DNA of 14,875 nucleotides, from NCBI RefSeq assembly GCF_032854445.1, contig NC_088295.1, positions 36,986,510-37,001,384 of the forward strand. The letters are read 5' to 3'. Origin of the DNA: Liolophura sinensis. Taxonomy: Eukaryota > Mollusca > Polyplacophora > Chitonida > Chitonidae. This document shows, piece by piece, positions 1-8,950 of the stretch (positions are counted from its first letter, which is position 1; the number at the start of each line of letters is the position of its first letter). Position numbers and translations under genes: made by a program. The notes below the pieces were generated by a model that saw only the letters and a list, made by a program, of their open reading frames with translations, did no database searches and was not told where the DNA came from.

Positions 1-129
1 TATATAATTATGGACAGAGCATACCCAGAATCTGCAGGGCTGTGTAGGGTCTGTATATGGGGGTTTGTATGCATCATGTTGAAAATAATCGACAAGTTAT
101 ATAAACAGTTATTCATTTATATTAATTTT

Positions 130-245
130 GATTGGTGTTTTACTCCGTACTATTTCACTTACATTATGGTGGAAGAAAACCCGGCAGAACCCGGGGTAAA
201 CCCACGATCATCCACAGGTTTCTGGCAGACCTTCCCGCGTACGCC
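130..245 (-). mobile_element. SINE-like remnant, minus strand, truncated
   Basis: Read on the minus strand, this segment ends (positions 150 to 132) in GTACGGAGTAAAACACCAA. That matches 15 of 19 bases of the 3' tail of the full SINE-like insertion at 2264-2592. The rest (about 170-245), with its run of CCGGCAGAACCCGGGG followed by a CCCACGATCATCCACAGG stretch, resembles from memory a common molluscan tRNA-derived SINE family. The tRNA-like 5' part is absent beyond about 245. An internal stretch also seems to be deleted between the tail and the CCGG-rich part. No target-site duplication is visible, so this is an old remnant. Two short open frames cross it and are not genes. The family assignment rests on recall; the tail similarity is seen directly. 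Confidence 0.62.
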
Positions 246-480
246 CTGAAAGGCGTTATACGAAATCAACTATGCAATCAACTAAGATACATATGTTTGC
301 TTAAAAACTTGTCGAAGATAGGGTCTTTATCCATTTAACATGAGAAATGTGCGATACAGGCCTGTGGTTGTTGGTAATGCTTTCCTTTCCTCTAAATGGA
401 AGCTCCTGTGGAAAATTTGCTGTAGTTACATGTACTCCAAAAATATGTCATGAGAAAACAATACTGATGTTAGCCTGTTT

Positions 481-541
481 ATGTACGTATGAATGTATGT
501 GTGTATGTGTGTGTTTATGTATGTATGTATGGATGGATGGG
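481..541. repeat. Microsatellite, TATG/TGTG grading into GGAT
   Basis: An imperfect simple repeat made of ATGT, GTGT and ATGTATGT units runs into three GGAT-type units at its 3' end. The composition is purine/pyrimidine alternating, with no coding signal. It is probably polymorphic in length. Confidence 0.85.
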
Positions 542-918
542 TTTAAGAGATAATCTCAACCACCTTATTGATTATCAAACAGCCGCTAGACACGCGTAGC
601 AGGAAACATTATTTCAATTCTAAAACCTTCCCCAAGACGTTTAACGCAGGGAAAATTATGATTAAACCTGAAAAACTCCAGTCATGTAAACACTTTAACA
701 CTCATACGATGTAACGTTGGAACATCCCAGCAAAGTTATTCCAAACAACGCGCGATTTGCACCGTCACACACACCAGACAAAACCATTGTTTCTAGACAA
801 AAGGGGTACCTAACCAGTCTCTATGCTCACAAATTTCAGTTCGAACGAGTATCAAACTGACGGCAAATACGGCTGTTAATCTGTGAAGTGTTTTGAACTG
901 TGAAACATTCGTTGACAC
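542..918. other. Non-coding stretch, no recognised feature
   Basis: AT-rich single-copy-looking sequence. I see no long open frame, RNA gene or repeat. The last part (about 850-918) has weak resemblance to the end of the tandem-duplication unit that follows and could be a decayed earlier copy, but the match is too poor to call. Confidence 0.5.
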
Positions 919-1265
919 AGATCTGCTTGTAATTTTCTACAATGGCGCATTTCTCACCGTGAAATGAACACTGCTGCAAAATGTTGTTTACATGTCGTCT
1001 GTAGCACACTGGTTAGTACATGTACATGTTGAATCTTTCTGTGATGTAATGGTCTTCACAGGGAATGAAATACAAAGTTGCAAATCGTCCATATACTGAT
1101 TACATACACGTACGTTAAACCTTTCTGTGACGTCATGACGTCATAATAGCTTCGATGAGGATGAAGTGAAATGTCGCGAGACGTTGCTCTGTTTACACCT
1201 GACGTGTGATATCTATCCATTCATTTTTGTCAGCGAATATAACATCCAGTTTGATAACAGACTCC
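919..1265 (+). repeat. Tandem duplication, copy 1
   Basis: First unit of a local two-copy direct duplication with a spacing of 350 bp. It has two halves. Half A (919-1075) shares ATTTCTCACCGTGAAATGAA, TGTTGTTTACA, GGTTAGTACAT and GAATGAAATACAA with 1269-1420. Half B (about 1100-1265) shares CTGTGACGTCATGACG, ATGTCGCGAGACGTTG and CATTTTTGTCAGCGAA with 1551-1700. The two halves also each contain a TTTCTGTGA(C/T)GT segment, so an older internal duplication is possible. I recognise no gene or known element in the unit. Confidence 0.85.
1128..1143. promoter_or_regulatory. Two abutting TGACGTCA (CRE-type) palindromes
   Basis: TGACGTCA occurs twice back to back with no spacer. This octamer is the consensus cAMP-response element bound by CREB/ATF bZIP proteins. 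In the duplicated copy at 1577-1584 only the first octamer is intact and the second has changed to TGACGAGA. The sequence match is exact, but function is inferred from the motif only; no promoter or transcript is visible nearby. Confidence 0.35.
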
Positions 1266-1268
1266 TTG

Positions 1269-1700
1269 ATACCTGCTTGTTATTTTCGACAATGACACAT
1301 TTCTCACCGTGAAATGAATACTGCTGTCAAGTGTTGTTTACAAATCGTCTGCAGCACACCGGTTAGTACATATACATTTTTCGATCTTTCTGTGACTTCT
1401 TCACCGTGAATGAAATACAATGATTGGTTTCATGAAGCTCACTTAACTAAGTTTGCCTTTAACTACCATAACGACGTATGTTGCAGAGATATAAAGTGCA
1501 CTTAGCAAAGGGCTACTTAGCACTAAGTAGTATGCTCATGAAACCCGCCCCTTATCACATATGTTTAATCCTTCTGTGACGTCATGACGAGAATGGAATG
1601 AACAATGTCGCGAGACGTTGTTCTGTTGCACCTGGTGCGTGATATCGGTCGATTCATTTTTGTCAGCGAAAATAACTTCACCGTTTTATAACTGACTCGT
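1269..1700 (+). repeat. Tandem duplication, copy 2, interrupted by an insertion
   Basis: Second unit of the duplication beginning at 919. Half A is 1269-1420 and half B is 1551-1700. They are separated by a fold-back insertion at about 1426-1545 that copy 1 lacks. At the junction, copy 1 has about 24 bases that copy 2 does not, so the insertion came with, or was followed by, a small local deletion. The copies are clearly diverged by substitutions, so the duplication is not recent. Confidence 0.83.
1426..1545. mobile_element. Fold-back MITE-like insertion, about 120 bp
   Basis: The ends are inverted: GGTTTCATGA at 1426-1435 pairs with TCATGAAACC at 1536-1545. The imperfect complementarity continues inward: ACTTAACTAAG plus GCCTTT on the left, AAAGGGC plus CTACTTAGCACTAAGTAG on the right. 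The element interrupts the second unit of the tandem duplication and is absent from the first, which gives direct evidence of insertion. There is no coding capacity. No clear target-site duplication can be defined at the borders, so the transposase superfamily is unassigned. Confidence 0.65.
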
Positions 1701-1889
1701 CGGTTCTATGTACGCACAGCAAAAGGAGTAAAAAATGAGATTTATAGCCTTTGATGTTCTTTATATGTCATACGAAAACGGTCGAGGGTTATAGAATTGT
1801 GGTTTTATGTCGTACTTAAAAATTTCAGCCATATGATGAAAAAGAATGGGTGTGTAAATATACACTGTCTTCTAGTGGGAGCGCGAGTG

Positions 1890-2076
1890 CATGTCACCAA
1901 AATGCTACCGCTCCTGAAGTATCATGCCGGAGACACCAGACGTGACACTCCATCCAGTATCATTATACTGATACCAGGCCAACCAGTAATGTTTCCTTGC
2001 TCTAACCTCTGAGTGCCGAGCGCCAAACGAGGCAGCAAGTACCATTTTTGAAGACTTTGGTACGCCATGATCCAGG
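1890..2076. repeat. Dispersed molluscan-type repeat fragment
   Basis: From memory, segments such as GAAGTATCATGCCGGAGACA, ATTATACTGATACCAGGCCA, TTTCCTTGCTCTAACCTCTG, GTGCCGAGCGCCAAACGAGG and AGTACCATTTTTGAAGAC resemble a dispersed repeat common in molluscan genomes. In those copies it is followed by a tRNA-like GATCGAAC-containing end, which is missing here; the sequence breaks off shortly after GGTACGCC. The open frame at 1797-2012 crosses the repeat and is not a gene. The assignment depends on recall; a repeat-library search would settle it. Confidence 0.55.
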
Positions 2077-2248
2077 TTTGCTTTTCAGTAAAGGCGTTCA
2101 ATCTTATTATCTGAAACCTCCTTTAATGACAGGCATTATTAATTGTGACCGTTTGATGCCACGCACACATTAGGCAAATTGCTTATGACGTAATGAATGG
2201 AAAAAACTGTGCTGTATATTGTAGATGTAAGAATATATAAGCTTGAGG

Positions 2249-2263
2249 TCAAAGGGATTATCG
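2249..2263. repeat. Target-site duplication, left copy
   Basis: TCAAAGGGATTATCG is repeated perfectly at 2593-2607. The two 15-bp copies bracket the SINE-like element exactly, as expected for target-primed reverse transcription by a LINE machinery. Confidence 0.9.
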
Positions 2264-2592
2264 TTTCTGGACCGGTAGATCCAGGATCAATCCTTGATCG
2301 AGTCACACCTAAGACTTTAAAAGAGAGGAAGTTGTAACTTCCTCGCTTGGCGTTCAGCATGAAGGGGATAGTGCAACGACTGGTTGACCCGTATCAGTAT
2401 AATGGCTCGGGCGGGGCGGCTTACTTGCCTTCGGTAAGTCGTCTCAGTGAAGCAGCACTAGATAAAAGAGCGGTGGGGGTCCGTCCTGCTACAAGGAGGC
2501 ACATTACACGTACATGCACCCTAATGATTCCTTCGTCGTCATATGACTGAAAAATTGTTGAGTACGACGTTAAACCCCAAGCACTCACTCAC
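2264..2592 (+). mobile_element. Full SINE-like retroelement with intact target-site duplications
   Basis: A 329-bp element sits between perfect 15-bp direct repeats and ends in an ACTC-repeat tail after GTACGACGTTAAACCCCAA, so it is read on the plus strand. Near its 5' part lies a hairpin, GAGGAAGTT-GT-AACTTCCTC (2325-2344). This is followed by a segment with weak pol III box resemblance: TGGCGTTCAGC as an A-box candidate and GGTTGACCC as a B-box candidate. It encodes nothing credible. Its layout and tail fit a LINE-mobilised non-autonomous retroelement. From memory it resembles a SINE seen in abalone and other molluscs, possibly of the V-SINE type. The unmutated duplication suggests a fairly young insertion. 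Confidence 0.85.
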
Positions 2593-2607
2593 TCAAAGGG
2601 ATTATCG
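2593..2607. repeat. Target-site duplication, right copy
   Basis: TCAAAGGGATTATCG, identical over 15 bp to 2249-2263, abuts the ACTC tail of the SINE-like element. Confidence 0.9.
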
Positions 2608-4963
2608 CCTGTTTGTGTATTTATTTAACATGCTGACACAACACAGAGTATTACTGCAAGAACAAATCATTAAATTTACATAACATTTCTGTATGCCACT
2701 CAAGATCTTGTTTCTATGCATGAAATGTCCCCTACTGCTCGATTCTACATTTGTATTCATGTATGGAAAATACTCTGAATGTTTTTAAAGTTAATGTTTC
2801 TCCAAGCAGAAATAAAGTTACTTTGAGTATGCTATATGCATAGTAATAAAATTTGCATGGTCCTGAATTTTAGTATTGGTCGCGTGGTCTCTGATTTGTA
2901 AATGATGCCAAAAAAGTTTTCTCTTCACGAAATTTTTCGATGTAAAACTACAGCTACATGCCGTATGGAATGCTATATTTGCTTATAACTCGATTCATTC
3001 TCTGACTTTCTTTCTCTATGTTATTATATGGCATTAACTTTTAGTATACGTTTGACAATTTCCCATCAGTGACATTTATAAATTATGATGGATGGTTCTA
3101 GAGTATGGTTACACGCATGGGAGCTACTTCAGGAATGAAGAATGGTGCGCATTAATTGTCAGTCCGGTCAGAACTATCAGTCCATCTTGATACAAGCCCT
3201 GTGTTATCTGTACAGTGTTAGAATTATTACCGATCGAACCACAACAGTCGCAATTACAGACAAACCCTGTGTGTTTATTGTTCTCTCTGCGGTCCTCGTT
3301 AAAACTGCGTTACCCCTTTATTCAGTGTCCCATCCGAGCGTCATGTATAACGTGATTAGCATATATCGGACCGTTGTGGGTAGATATGGTCGTTGTATAC
3401 CAAATACTCCGTTTCCCGGTCTATGTCGTCTTGCAGGCGGACACTGCCTGTCTTGGGATGCTTAGATTGGCAGGCAGCGGTAATAAACTGGAATTATCCG
3501 CGAAAACAGCGTGGGATTTTTCAATGTTGGCAAATTATATGTCATATAAGGCTGATAGAATCGAGAGCATCGTGGGGCCATATGAAAGTTTATTAAGTCA
3601 TTAGGACGGTTAGCTGGCGACGTCTCGCCCCGGTCAACGGTACTGTGTTATCCGGTTTTATACCTTAAACACAGGCCTTGGTTCGATAATGTCCTAATAT
3701 AGGCATGTTAATCTCACACAAGGCCTATCAAGTGTCCAGCGTCATGTCCCAATAGGCACGACTATAACACCGGAATTGCCCGACTATAACACGTCTCCGA
3801 GACAACTGAACATCTTTTCTGACAAGCGCGTCATATTATTCTCTTGATTATAACATGCATCAATTAGACTCGTTAGCGGCTTGGTTAGATGCCACCTTCC
3901 GGATAACGTCTACCCTCGCTGGGAGTTGCTGATGTGCCACCCAACCCGTCCGGCACGACCTAACCCTGCCATAGGACAGGTATACGGTCACCCTCTTGTA
4001 TTAAACATGAGTGTTTACAGAATGTAATTCGCTATGTCTTTGGCTTGGGTTTCCCCCCAGTCTGTCTGACAAACACGACACTCCCAGCAAATAAAATGAG
4101 CAATGGTGCTATGGTAAAACCCGTCTGCCACTGTGTCGACTTTGAACATGAATAAAACATGATCTGAATCTGAGGGAAACACGAAACTCACTGCCTGCGA
4201 CCTGCACACCCAATGGAAACGTCACACACGAGGAGGACTATGGAGAATACAATATGGTCGAGGGAGAGACCAGCACATTAACTTGCAGGCGAGAGAAAAG
4301 TTAACTTGCTTAGAAACTGTGTACCTTTTTACATGTACATAGACATAACGTACGTAGGGTACAAACTATGTGCGCATATTGCATTGTTTTGTTCTTTGGT
4401 GAGTAGATCGATGTTTTGGTAACCTGCCTTGCGATTATTACCGGGAACGCCTCACGATTGTAATGGTTGTTTTGGATTCTAGAAATTTAAAAGTTGCCAC
4501 TTTGTTGTCAGTTATTTATTTTTGTCGATTTCATTTATTCGGTTCCCGACCTTCTTGCTACATTGTGCTGTTTTCAAAAGTAGGTATAAATCAAGGACAA
4601 ATATAAATCATGACTCAACTTTGTTTGGCCTGACTTTCCACACAGGTTCAAACAATAATACGTTGCCTTCTGATCTGTATTGAAAATCACGCATAATTTC
4701 ATTAATCAGCGTAAACCAATCTTCATTTGCTATTACGACTTTTTTTTGACATTGTAGAAACAGTTTGTGCAGACAGAAGCAGACGATCTCTCAGTGTCAT
4801 CCGCCGACTTCAGATTACAAATTACACTGTGTGGATGTTTACACTGAAGTCTCCACGGCTGTGAATATCTGCTGTCTTTATTTGTTGGTTTATTTGGTAT
4901 CGCGGAGCCACCCTTGTTGCATTCATTACGCAGCTAAAGGCAGCTCCAAATTGCCCAGTTTAT
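2608..4963. other. Long non-coding stretch, mostly featureless
   Basis: No gene, RNA or known repeat is recognised. The first 500 bases are strongly AT-rich. From about 3140 to 4215 the sequence is visibly GC-richer and has overlapping open frames of up to 107 codons with no recognisable protein. Small details: CGACTATAACAC is repeated at 3759-3770 and 3781-3792; CTGCCTG (3444-3450) and CAGGCAG (3471-3477) are inverted; TTAACTTGC is repeated at 4278-4286 and 4301-4309. None is enough to define an element. Confidence 0.5.
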
Positions 4964-5307
4964 ATTAATTTAGATTGTGTGTCTGTGTCAGACGTTTTCT
5001 GTAATTAATCGCGGATCGACTCGAGTTCTAAATTAATTTTTGACGAATAGCGGAGAAACATAAGGAGAGAGTGTCTTATACGTTCACAATATAATTTACT
5101 CTCGATAAATAGAGCAATAATTACAAAATGGAGCAATTTGACGCTCAGGTTCCGATAACTCATTTCCGCGCTGACCCAAAGGTTATAATCCTCTCCGCCA
5201 GGGGTCGCTTGGGGTCACGTGATGTGACTGATGCTTTGCCTGTGAAGTCCGTCTTCCAGTGATTAATTTGTGTCCAGAAGTCTCCAACAGATCCCACTTT
5301 CGGAAAC
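4964..5307 (+). promoter_or_regulatory. Duplicated conserved non-coding element, copy A
   Basis: This segment aligns in direct orientation with 8951-9292. The strongest part, 5056-5234 against 9043-9220, has 27 mismatches and one single-base gap over 179 columns (about 84% identity). Weaker similarity extends left to ATTAATTTAGA at 4964-4974 and right to about 5307. The 56-bp core (5112-5167) has one mismatch. The core holds a TAATTA homeodomain-type site (5118-5123) and GATAA (5154-5158). CGATAAA (5103-5109) precedes it. Only this copy has a CACGTG E-box (5216-5221). There is no open frame in common, no terminal repeat and no target-site duplication. It looks like a paralogous enhancer, but it could be an unrecognised low-copy repeat. 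The target gene is unknown. Confidence 0.5.
5112..5167 (+). other. 56-bp near-invariant core of copy A
   Basis: All but one base is identical to 9099-9154; the exception is C at 5134 against T at 9121. Directly outside the core the two copies differ at roughly one base in five. Includes TAATTACAAAATGG and TTTGACGCTCAGGTTCCGAT. The core is open to dense transcription-factor binding, but no specific factor can be named with confidence. Confidence 0.7.
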
Positions 5308-6520
5308 CTGATTTGGATCTAGTTTTTGACCAATATGTGAGGCGAGTGTCGTCTGAAGTGACTAGTAATTCCCTCATACGGCCAGTCGATAAGATACTTG
5401 TTGGTTGAGCCAATTCCGTCCACGCCAAATTGACAAACTGTAATCATTGTCATTTTCACTTAGCGCATTTCCAAAGCCGTGATAATTGGAAGAGATTATG
5501 TGATCTATGACTCCAATATGAATATTTTGGCCACGGGAATGTGAAATGATTAATGGTTTGTTGGCTGAGTGCACTTATTGACCACATGGCCTCACTCAGT
5601 CAGCTCGGACAAGACCAAACTTGGGAATTTGTACATTCCACGTAGTCTTTTCATATAATATATACACACAGAAATATGATTAACCTTTTCACTTGAAATA
5701 TGCTTGACAAGTTTTTACCTTTATATAGTGTATAAAAATATGTATCAACTTGGTAACATTATGGAACCGAACTACTCTCTTAGTTTGGCATTATTGCTAC
5801 TATTGTCAGTTGTAGAACCCTCAAACAAACAAGTACCACCAAATCTGTTACATGCAAGTCGACACGTTTCTATAGAAAATTTAAAACTACAGAACCAGCT
5901 TTCAATATCTGATTCAATCTGAATCAAAAACTATGTAAATATTTTAAGAGACTCAACTTATTGTGACCTTTTCACAGGAGCATTTGTTTTATTTGTTAAT
6001 AAACAACATCTCTCAACCAACCAGATATGGCTTATAGATATAAGCTGATCTAAGTCTTACAAAACACAGATATGGTGGATTGATCCGTGTGCACGAATAA
6101 ATGGCGTATAATAAGTGAAAGTGAAAACCAATTCTTTGCTATTTAATCTAATCTAAAGTTTATTCCAATCATTCATGATGATGTAATGACACATTACTTT
6201 AGACAAAAGGATACTTTAAACCTGTGGTTTTCATATCTTAATTTGTAATTTAAAAAAAAAGTACATGGAAATAGCTTGAAACTACAGTTTTCCTGAGGAA
6301 GGGGTACCAACACCCACTTAAACAAACAAATAAACTGTTATGCACATACCCATAGCTGAAAGGTTACATGCCACATACATTATGTGATGACAGAGACAAG
6401 TGCCGAAACCGCATTTTTAAGATCGTAAACCTTTATTGGATATGCTTTAGACACTTGTGGATAAATCTGATTTATTGATCAACTTTTGACATATTTAAGA
6501 AGTGAAGTCCTCAATCGTAT
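5308..6520. other. Non-coding stretch, no recognised feature
   Basis: AT-rich sequence with scattered short open frames (up to 81 codons), none recognisable. The 5308-5600 part next to the duplicated element is somewhat less AT-rich and might belong to the same regulatory block, although it does not align with the flank of the other copy. There is a poly-A run of nine at about 6251. Confidence 0.5.
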
Positions 6521-6592
6521 AGTAATCTGAAGGTGTATACTAATCTGAAGGTGTATAGTAATCTGAAGGTGTATGGTAATCTGAAGGTGTAT
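6521..6592 (+). repeat. Minisatellite, 18-bp unit, four copies
   Basis: Four head-to-tail units with consensus AGTAATCTGAAGGTGTAT at 6521-6538, 6539-6556, 6557-6574 and 6575-6592. They differ only at the first two bases of a unit (AG, AC, AG, GG). The near identity shows recent expansion. The unit shares no sequence with the other 18-bp array of this window. Confidence 0.92.
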
Positions 6593-7415
6593 GGGACATA
6601 AAGTACAAAAAGGTTATATGAAGACCTATTCTCATAAGTCTAATTCAGGATATCCGCTTTTATTGATGTTCCAGTGGCCAGTATCCCCATATATGCCATT
6701 GTACAAAAGTATATTTATACAGATCAACGGATGCTGCCAATAAAAAAGCAAATAAAACAGAGAAACTGAATGTTTTTGCCAAAACCGCAGATAAAATTAT
6801 GACGGATTGCACTCTTTAGCTAAACTCCTTGCTCTGGCTTGACTTCGCCAGAATTAACTTCGTTACCGAAAGAAAACATAAAGTTAGTCGAGGCAAACGG
6901 AATAAAAGCTTGAATCGAATGATTTAAGTTCTTCATCACGGGTTCATTGCTGACTAAGGTTGTCTATCAGTGACATTTGTCATCCGTTTAAGTAGACTTG
7001 CCTGGTCTTTGGCTTCAACCAGTTATTTGTTCTGCAACATTAACTTTCATTCTAACACACATGCCAGTTAACCTACCACGACTTTTACTAGTTTTGATGT
7101 ATGTCTTTTGAGCAGAAAGTTACAAACGGTCTATAATAAAGATAAGACCCGAATATCTGAAAGAGCATTTGTGATCAAGTATATGTTTGCACAAAAAAGT
7201 CAACCGATCATAATCTAAAAGCTAATGATTTTGATCGGGCTCATAAAAGGCCATGGTACTTATTTACATTATTTGATTGTCTGTTGAGCGTTTGGGTTGT
7301 TCTTCACTTTTAAAGACTGCGATCAGCCTTAAATTAAGTAGAGTTCTCAATCACACCATTTCAACCTATCCTGAGTATCGTTTCGTACGTCAAATTCGTA
7401 CACTAACGTTTAACG
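6593..7415. other. Non-coding stretch, no recognised feature
   Basis: AT-rich sequence without long open frames, RNA genes or recognisable repeats. Confidence 0.5.
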
Positions 7416-7478
7416 AGATGGACGTTCCGGGTCTATAAATGGACGTTCAGGGTATATAAATGGACGTTCCATGTCTAA
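7416..7478 (+). repeat. Tandem triplication, 21-bp unit
   Basis: Three units at 7416-7436, 7437-7457 and 7458-7478 share ATGGACGTTC in full, with a GGGT(C/A)TAT 3' part that is intact in the first two and decayed in the third. This is a small local expansion. Confidence 0.85.
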
Positions 7479-7532
7479 AATCCTTAATTTTCACGGTTTG
7501 AGCATGCTTTTTCTTTAGACCCTTAGTTCATT

Positions 7533-7551
7533 CGACCGACCGACCGACCGA
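7533..7551. repeat. Microsatellite, (CGAC)n
   Basis: Four perfect CGAC units plus CGA. This is a GC-rich, CpG-bearing tetranucleotide in an otherwise AT-rich setting. Confidence 0.9.
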
Positions 7552-7907
7552 TATTGTTCCACCGAATGAATTCCAGGTCAGAGATTGTATTTTAACTCGA
7601 TAATTAGTTGGACAGTTTTTTGAAATCATGAAATCTATTTCACATGCCCGTGTCTTTTATACAGTTGATTCTCTCTGGATCTGCTGCGGCTTTGCATCAG
7701 GTGATGGTGTTTGTGAACCGCTTTCATATTTCGTAAAATAAATATATATCCATAAATCCCATCGATGAAGCCAAATTTCTAAAACTGATATCTAGCCATA
7801 GCTTCTTATCAGCATATAGGGTGAAACGAAAGCCAGCTTGATCAGATGTCAGTATATCCTTACCTGGCAGAGTGGGGCATGTCATGTCAAAGGATAATGA
7901 CATGACC

Positions 7908-8214
7908 GAGGCTTGTATCATGGCCCATGCTGATATCATGACGGACACTGATATCATAACCCAGACCCGTATCATAGCGCATGCTGATATCATTACACAA
8001 ACCTTCATCAAGACCCAGGCTGACATCACTATTAACGCTGATTTCATAACCCAGGCCTGTATCAAGTCTCATGTTGATATCATCACTAACACTATTATCA
8101 TGACCCAAACCCGACTCGTGTCCAAAACACGAGACAGCAAGTCTCAAAAGGCTGGTATCACGACCCAGTCCTCTGTCCTATGCTGATTTCATGACCAAGG
8201 CTGGTATCACGAAA
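7908..8214 (+). repeat. Degenerate minisatellite, 18-bp unit, main block
   Basis: About twelve consecutive units of 18 bp run from 7908 to 8123 with consensus CAGGCTGATATCATGACC, followed by decayed units with small phase shifts (8148-8165, 8179-8196, 8197-8214). Most units carry the palindromic TGATATCA centre or a variant of it. Because 18 is a multiple of three, one plus frame and two minus frames stay open. This yields spurious open frames of 86 to 113 codons that read as hexapeptide repeats (for example QADIMT on the plus strand). No signal peptide or flanking exon supports translation, so they are treated as repeat artefacts. Confidence 0.9.
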
Positions 8215-8478
8215 TATAATATAACTAATGACGTTAGCTGGCAAGCGGTCACACGTAACCGGTGAAATACGGCTTCTTGTCAGTGTACCTCAGTCAGGCT
8301 TTTATTCTACATGTTCATGAAAATGCATAAATAGTAGCAATTTACACCCCCTATCACCATGACTTAAGCAGAATTAGGTAAAGAAAAATATGCAGTGATG
8401 TTAAATGCAATTTATTAGACGTCACTGGTCTAGAATTAGATCCTGATCTGTGTCATCTCCCATGGTGACACCATGACT

Positions 8479-8550
8479 AAAGCTGGTATCACAACCCAGG
8501 CCTGTATCATGTCTAATGCTGATATCATGATCAACTCTGATATCATGACA
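8479..8550 (+). repeat. Degenerate minisatellite, 18-bp unit, second block
   Basis: Four 18-bp units (8479-8496, 8497-8514, 8515-8532, 8533-8550) belong to the same family as the block at 7908-8214 and lie in the same orientation. They include CTGATATCATGA and CAGGCCTGTATCATG forms. About 265 bp of unrelated AT-rich sequence separates the blocks. So either a longer array was interrupted, or a few units were transposed or duplicated. Confidence 0.9.
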
Positions 8551-8950
8551 CAGGATGATACTTTTATCCAGGTTAATATTGTTATGAAAAGTTTCCAGTG
8601 ATTTAAAAAATATATGTATTTTTCTTTCTGCACGCGCCTGTGTGTGTTCTGTTTTTTTGGCATCTCTTTATTCCCGTCGACATCAATCATCTAAATCATA
8701 AAGCTAGACGCTTATTACACGTGTATCTGATATTTGTGCGATAATCATTTGCATAACGCTGATGTTGCGTTTTTTTAAAACAGTTTAACGCCATATCGCT
8801 ATTTGTTCAGATATGCGATTCTTTGTAATTAGCATCAAATGGAATCTGTTTTCCCAACAGCCGACTCCAAAAGCAAACTCTTTTTGACAAAGTGTCGTCG
8901 TTACTGGATACCGTTATCTATCTAAAACAAACACCGAGAAAAGCGCGCTG
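8551..8950. other. Non-coding stretch before the second conserved element
   Basis: AT-rich at first, less so from about 8860. No open frame, RNA gene or repeat is recognised. Confidence 0.5.

Noticed and set aside
3444-3477. Hairpin CTGCCTG ... CAGGCAG as a possible microRNA precursor
   Set aside because: The stem is only 7 bp with a 20-base loop, far short of a microRNA hairpin.
3142-3604. Three overlapping plus-strand frames of 67 to 107 codons
   Set aside because: They are mutually exclusive frames without recognisable protein content; GC-richer composition explains the lack of stops.
4015-4209. Minus-strand open frame of 64 codons
   Set aside because: Short, with no recognisable motif and no supporting context.
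5183-5574. Minus-strand frames of 81 and 66 codons overlapping the conserved element
   Set aside because: The frame is not preserved in the paralogous copy at 8951-9292: a one-base gap and the substitution pattern do not follow codons.
7724-8186. Three overlapping open frames of 86 to 113 codons on both strands
   Set aside because: They exist because the 18-bp minisatellite keeps several frames free of stops; nothing outside the array supports coding.
7908-8550. CRISPR array
   Set aside because: The repeats are 18 bp, contiguous and degenerate, with no unique spacers, and the sequence is of animal character.
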